The notes below the pieces were generated by a model, which did not search any database, was not told where the DNA came from, and saw only the letters and a program-made list of their open reading frames with translations. From Macrocybe gigantea (taxonomy: Eukaryota > Basidiomycota > Agaricomycetes > Agaricales > Callistosporiaceae): a DNA stretch of 22,134 nt. The position numbers were made by a program, and so were the translations under genes. This document shows positions 19,737 through 22,134 of this stretch, one piece after another. Location of the stretch: assembly GCA_011319805.1 (NCBI GenBank), contig SJRY01000193.1, positions 1 to 22,134 on the forward strand. The letters are read 5' to 3'. Position 1 is the first letter of the stretch. Every line of letters begins with the position of its first letter.

Positions 19737-22134
19737 TCATGACTGATCGTCTCTTTCTGTATCAGGGTACAACTGCAATCGCCGTATCTCAGGTACAGGG
19801 GTAACGGAATGGGAAATGCGAAACACTCACTTTTCCAGGATTGAAGAGACCCAGAGGATCAACGGCGCGTTTGAGCGTCTTCATGAGCTCAACGGTGCCA
19901 ATACCCAGCTCTTCAACCAAAAATTCCTTTTTCCCGATACCTACTCCATGCTCCCCGGTACCTATTTCGCAAATGATCCGTTAGTGCTAAGCCTATCACG
20001 TCCAAAGCTCCTTGCAAACTCACAAGTGCCATCAAGAGCAATTGCTCGCTTGACCATCCGGTGTACCGCATCATGAGCAAGGGCCTTTTCCTCGTCGGTG
20101 TTGAACAGTATCATGGCGTGGAAGTTCCCATCACCGACATGCCCAATGAATGGTGAAGTGAGGCCGACTTCGGCGAGGTCTTTCCTCGTCTCGTAAACGA
20201 GCTCGGGCAGATTCGAGACAGGAACACTGGCCGACGATCGATACACCAGGTTGAATATACTATAATTGAGTGCTCGGTGACTGCTTACCACACATCAGTA
20301 CCCATGCTCGGCTCCCCTCCACCAATGTCAGGCCGGCAAACGGCGCGTTCTTTCGATCGGTCCACAAGTCAGCCGCTTCCTGATCATTACGGGCGAGCGA
20401 AAATGCTGTAGCGCCGTGCTTTTCTACGATCCTCTTGACGACGCGCGCGGTCTCCTGGAGCGACTCCTTCGACGAGCCTTGAAATTTGAAAAACAGACTA
20501 TCTTTCTCTGGCCACTTGCGCGCCGACACGCCGTGTATGTTCGTCGCTTTCATGAAGAGTTCGTCATCAACTCAACGCATTCTGAAAAGGACAAGATTGA
20601 GGTGAGATATCCGGCCTCCTTGTTTGAGCGACGTGACGTACGAATTCCAACTCCTTGATTTAGCACTTCTGTGACCGCTTCGGTGGCCTTGCGCACATCA
20701 GGAACTGCGCAACGGCCACCGTCGTCTTCAGAACGGGCGCAAGACGGATCGTCACTGAAACGAGGTTGAGATTGATGTTTCAACTAAAAAGGTTGATGAA
20801 TGACCTTCTGTGACTATTCCCAGCGTCCCTTCCGCGCCAATGAAAAGTTTCGTCAGATCAAATCCGGCTGAGGACTTGCGTGCTCTCCTCCGGGTCTTGA
20901 TGACTTCTCCGGAGGGAAGGACAACTGTCTGGACGATGCATGTGAGCGCCTGGATGATTCTGCACTAAAACCATGGCATACGGCGTTCAGGAACCACTCT
21001 CCTTTTGCGGTACCATACCTTACGGCATTTGCTGGAGCGTGAAGTTAGTTTTTAAGACCAAGTATAGAAATATGCGGAGTTTGGAGAGCACGTACTGCCG
21101 GAACAGCCGGTGCTGAGCATGCCTCCAATTGTTGCGCCTGGCGCGGGATCAATCTGCACGGTGCACGTTTACCATAGCTCGACGACTGGTACCACAATGC
21201 GTACAGGAAAGAATAGAGGAATCCCTGCATACGGAAATGCGCTAAGAGCGACACATTAAATCACGTTTGTACGTACCCTTGTCTTTCAATGTCTCATTAA
21301 TATCCATCCACCTCGCTCCAGGCTGGCATACCAGATCCGAATCCGCCTCTATGGCCGGCTTTTAGGAAACGCCACATGTGAAACAACGATGTTCATACCA
21401 TGGATTTCAAGAATCTTGTCCATTCGTGAGAGATCGACACAGATGCCTCCGACTTGATGCTACATAGAATTGTCGTCAGCCGATTGATATGCCAAATGAT
21501 GCCATGCAAATTACCGCATGTGTGTGGCCCTCCAAGCTCGTTGCACCTGAATACGGGGTTACGGGCATACGGTACTTCCTGCTGATGTTCACAATTTTCA
21601 CAACATCTTCAGTTGTGTTCGGATATACAACAATGTTGTATATCGATTCTGAAATGGACATGCGTTAGGGCTTGATGGTTCTTAGATGCCTGAATAATAA
21701 CGCACCTTGTGATAGTCGAGTTGGAAAGGCCATGCACAGCTAGATCATCAGGATCGTCGGAAACGATATTGCCAGATGGAAAAGCAGCCTTAAGCTCCTC
21801 AATAGCATGCCTAAATTCATCAAGAGACCCGAATGAAGTGCCATATTGCTTGCTTGTGCTGTCAGGTGACAAAGGGTTGCCTGACGCATTCCACAATGTA
21901 TCTCTTTCAGCGAACGCATAGCCAGCGCATGCGCTTGCGCTGGATGCAATTAACAAGGAGGTGAGCCGGACTTGTGAGGAGCCCCTCTTCCTGATCCTTG
22001 CCGTGCTCCGCCTTCTCCACTTCTATGTCCGCCACTATTGCCCTTCCGACCAGTTGCCGGATTGGACGTGGGGCTAGCACCGGGTCTGACCTGCTTAATG
22101 ATTGCGAGAAAAGACGTTGCGGACAATACACGTT
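19737..22134 (-). CDS. D-lactate dehydrogenase (cytochrome), partial, frame-broken
   Basis: An FAD-linked mitochondrial D-lactate:cytochrome c oxidoreductase. Exons in minus order: up to 21706, 21648-21515, 21459-21399, 21348-21277, 21224-21205 (20 nt), 21153-21096, 21031-20982, 20928-20805, 20754-20642, 20581-20289, 20226-20024, 19961-19831, 19772-19737. An Arg-rich, then hydrophobic N-terminal stretch (about 22020-21900) fits a mitochondrial presequence with inner-membrane segment. FAD-binding landmarks are [33 protein letters not shown] and [11 protein letters not shown]; the C-terminal FAD-oxidase domain has [30 protein letters not shown] and LFNPGK. Breaks: near 21706 (splice phase off), 20700-20702, about 20565 and 20299-20301, mostly one lost base. 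The first exon is unresolved; an in-frame TAG near 22025 implies another exon at or past the right edge. Confidence 0.88.

Noticed and set aside
21740..21949. 69-codon minus-strand ORF overlapping the DLD first exon
   Set aside because: It is an alternative frame of the same DNA; the frame with the presequence-like segment and [16 protein letters not shown] matches DLD.
1..22134. CRISPR arrays, riboswitches, bacterial operons
   Set aside because: Spliceosomal introns and Pol III tRNA genes show a eukaryotic genome, and no regularly spaced repeats were found.

Overview
The window looks like nuclear DNA of a basidiomycete fungus, most likely an Agaricomycete. The evidence is genes broken into many short exons by 44-70 nt GT-AG introns, TATA boxes about 85-115 nt before start codons, intronless tRNA genes with oligo-T Pol III terminators, and a eukaryotic gene set (eIF3e, mitochondrial D-lactate dehydrogenase, cutinase, a membrane-anchored P450). 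This assignment is inferred from gene structure and family resemblance; no database search was run.

Layout. Positions 1-5960 hold no gene I can name: a CTAG-rich left end with a 20-nt direct repeat, weak ORFs, a possible two-exon minus-strand gene (2714-3096), an AT-rich island (3565-3860) and an unidentified 175-codon open frame with no ATG (4635-5159). From 6 to 17 kb lie five plus-strand enzyme genes: cutinase (6052-6759), short-chain dehydrogenase (7571-8598), cytochrome P450 (9683-11896), Gfo/Idh/MocA oxidoreductase (about 12625-14262) and a DUF1479 protein resembling Fe(II)/2-oxoglutarate oxygenases (15348-17114). Then come two minus-strand tRNA-Glu genes with anticodons CTC and TTC, the translation factor subunit eIF3e (17846-19563) and, convergent with it, a D-lactate dehydrogenase (cytochrome) gene on the minus strand (19737 to the right edge, 5' end incomplete).

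The main oddity is frame breakage. Intron boundaries and exon phases let each protein be followed exon by exon. Cutinase and eIF3e read cleanly. The SDR, P450, Gfo/Idh, DUF1479 and DLD genes together carry about 14 single-site frame breaks, mostly losses of one base and several in short homopolymers, while nearly all splice sites and catalytic motifs are intact. Uncorrected consensus indels are the simplest explanation; recent inactivation is the alternative. I give these genes as CDS with the breaks recorded.

The SDR, P450, Gfo/Idh and DUF1479 genes are co-oriented oxidoreductases next to a secreted cutinase. They could serve one catabolic or specialised pathway, but nothing in the sequence proves this. 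The right-hand third is ordinary housekeeping content.
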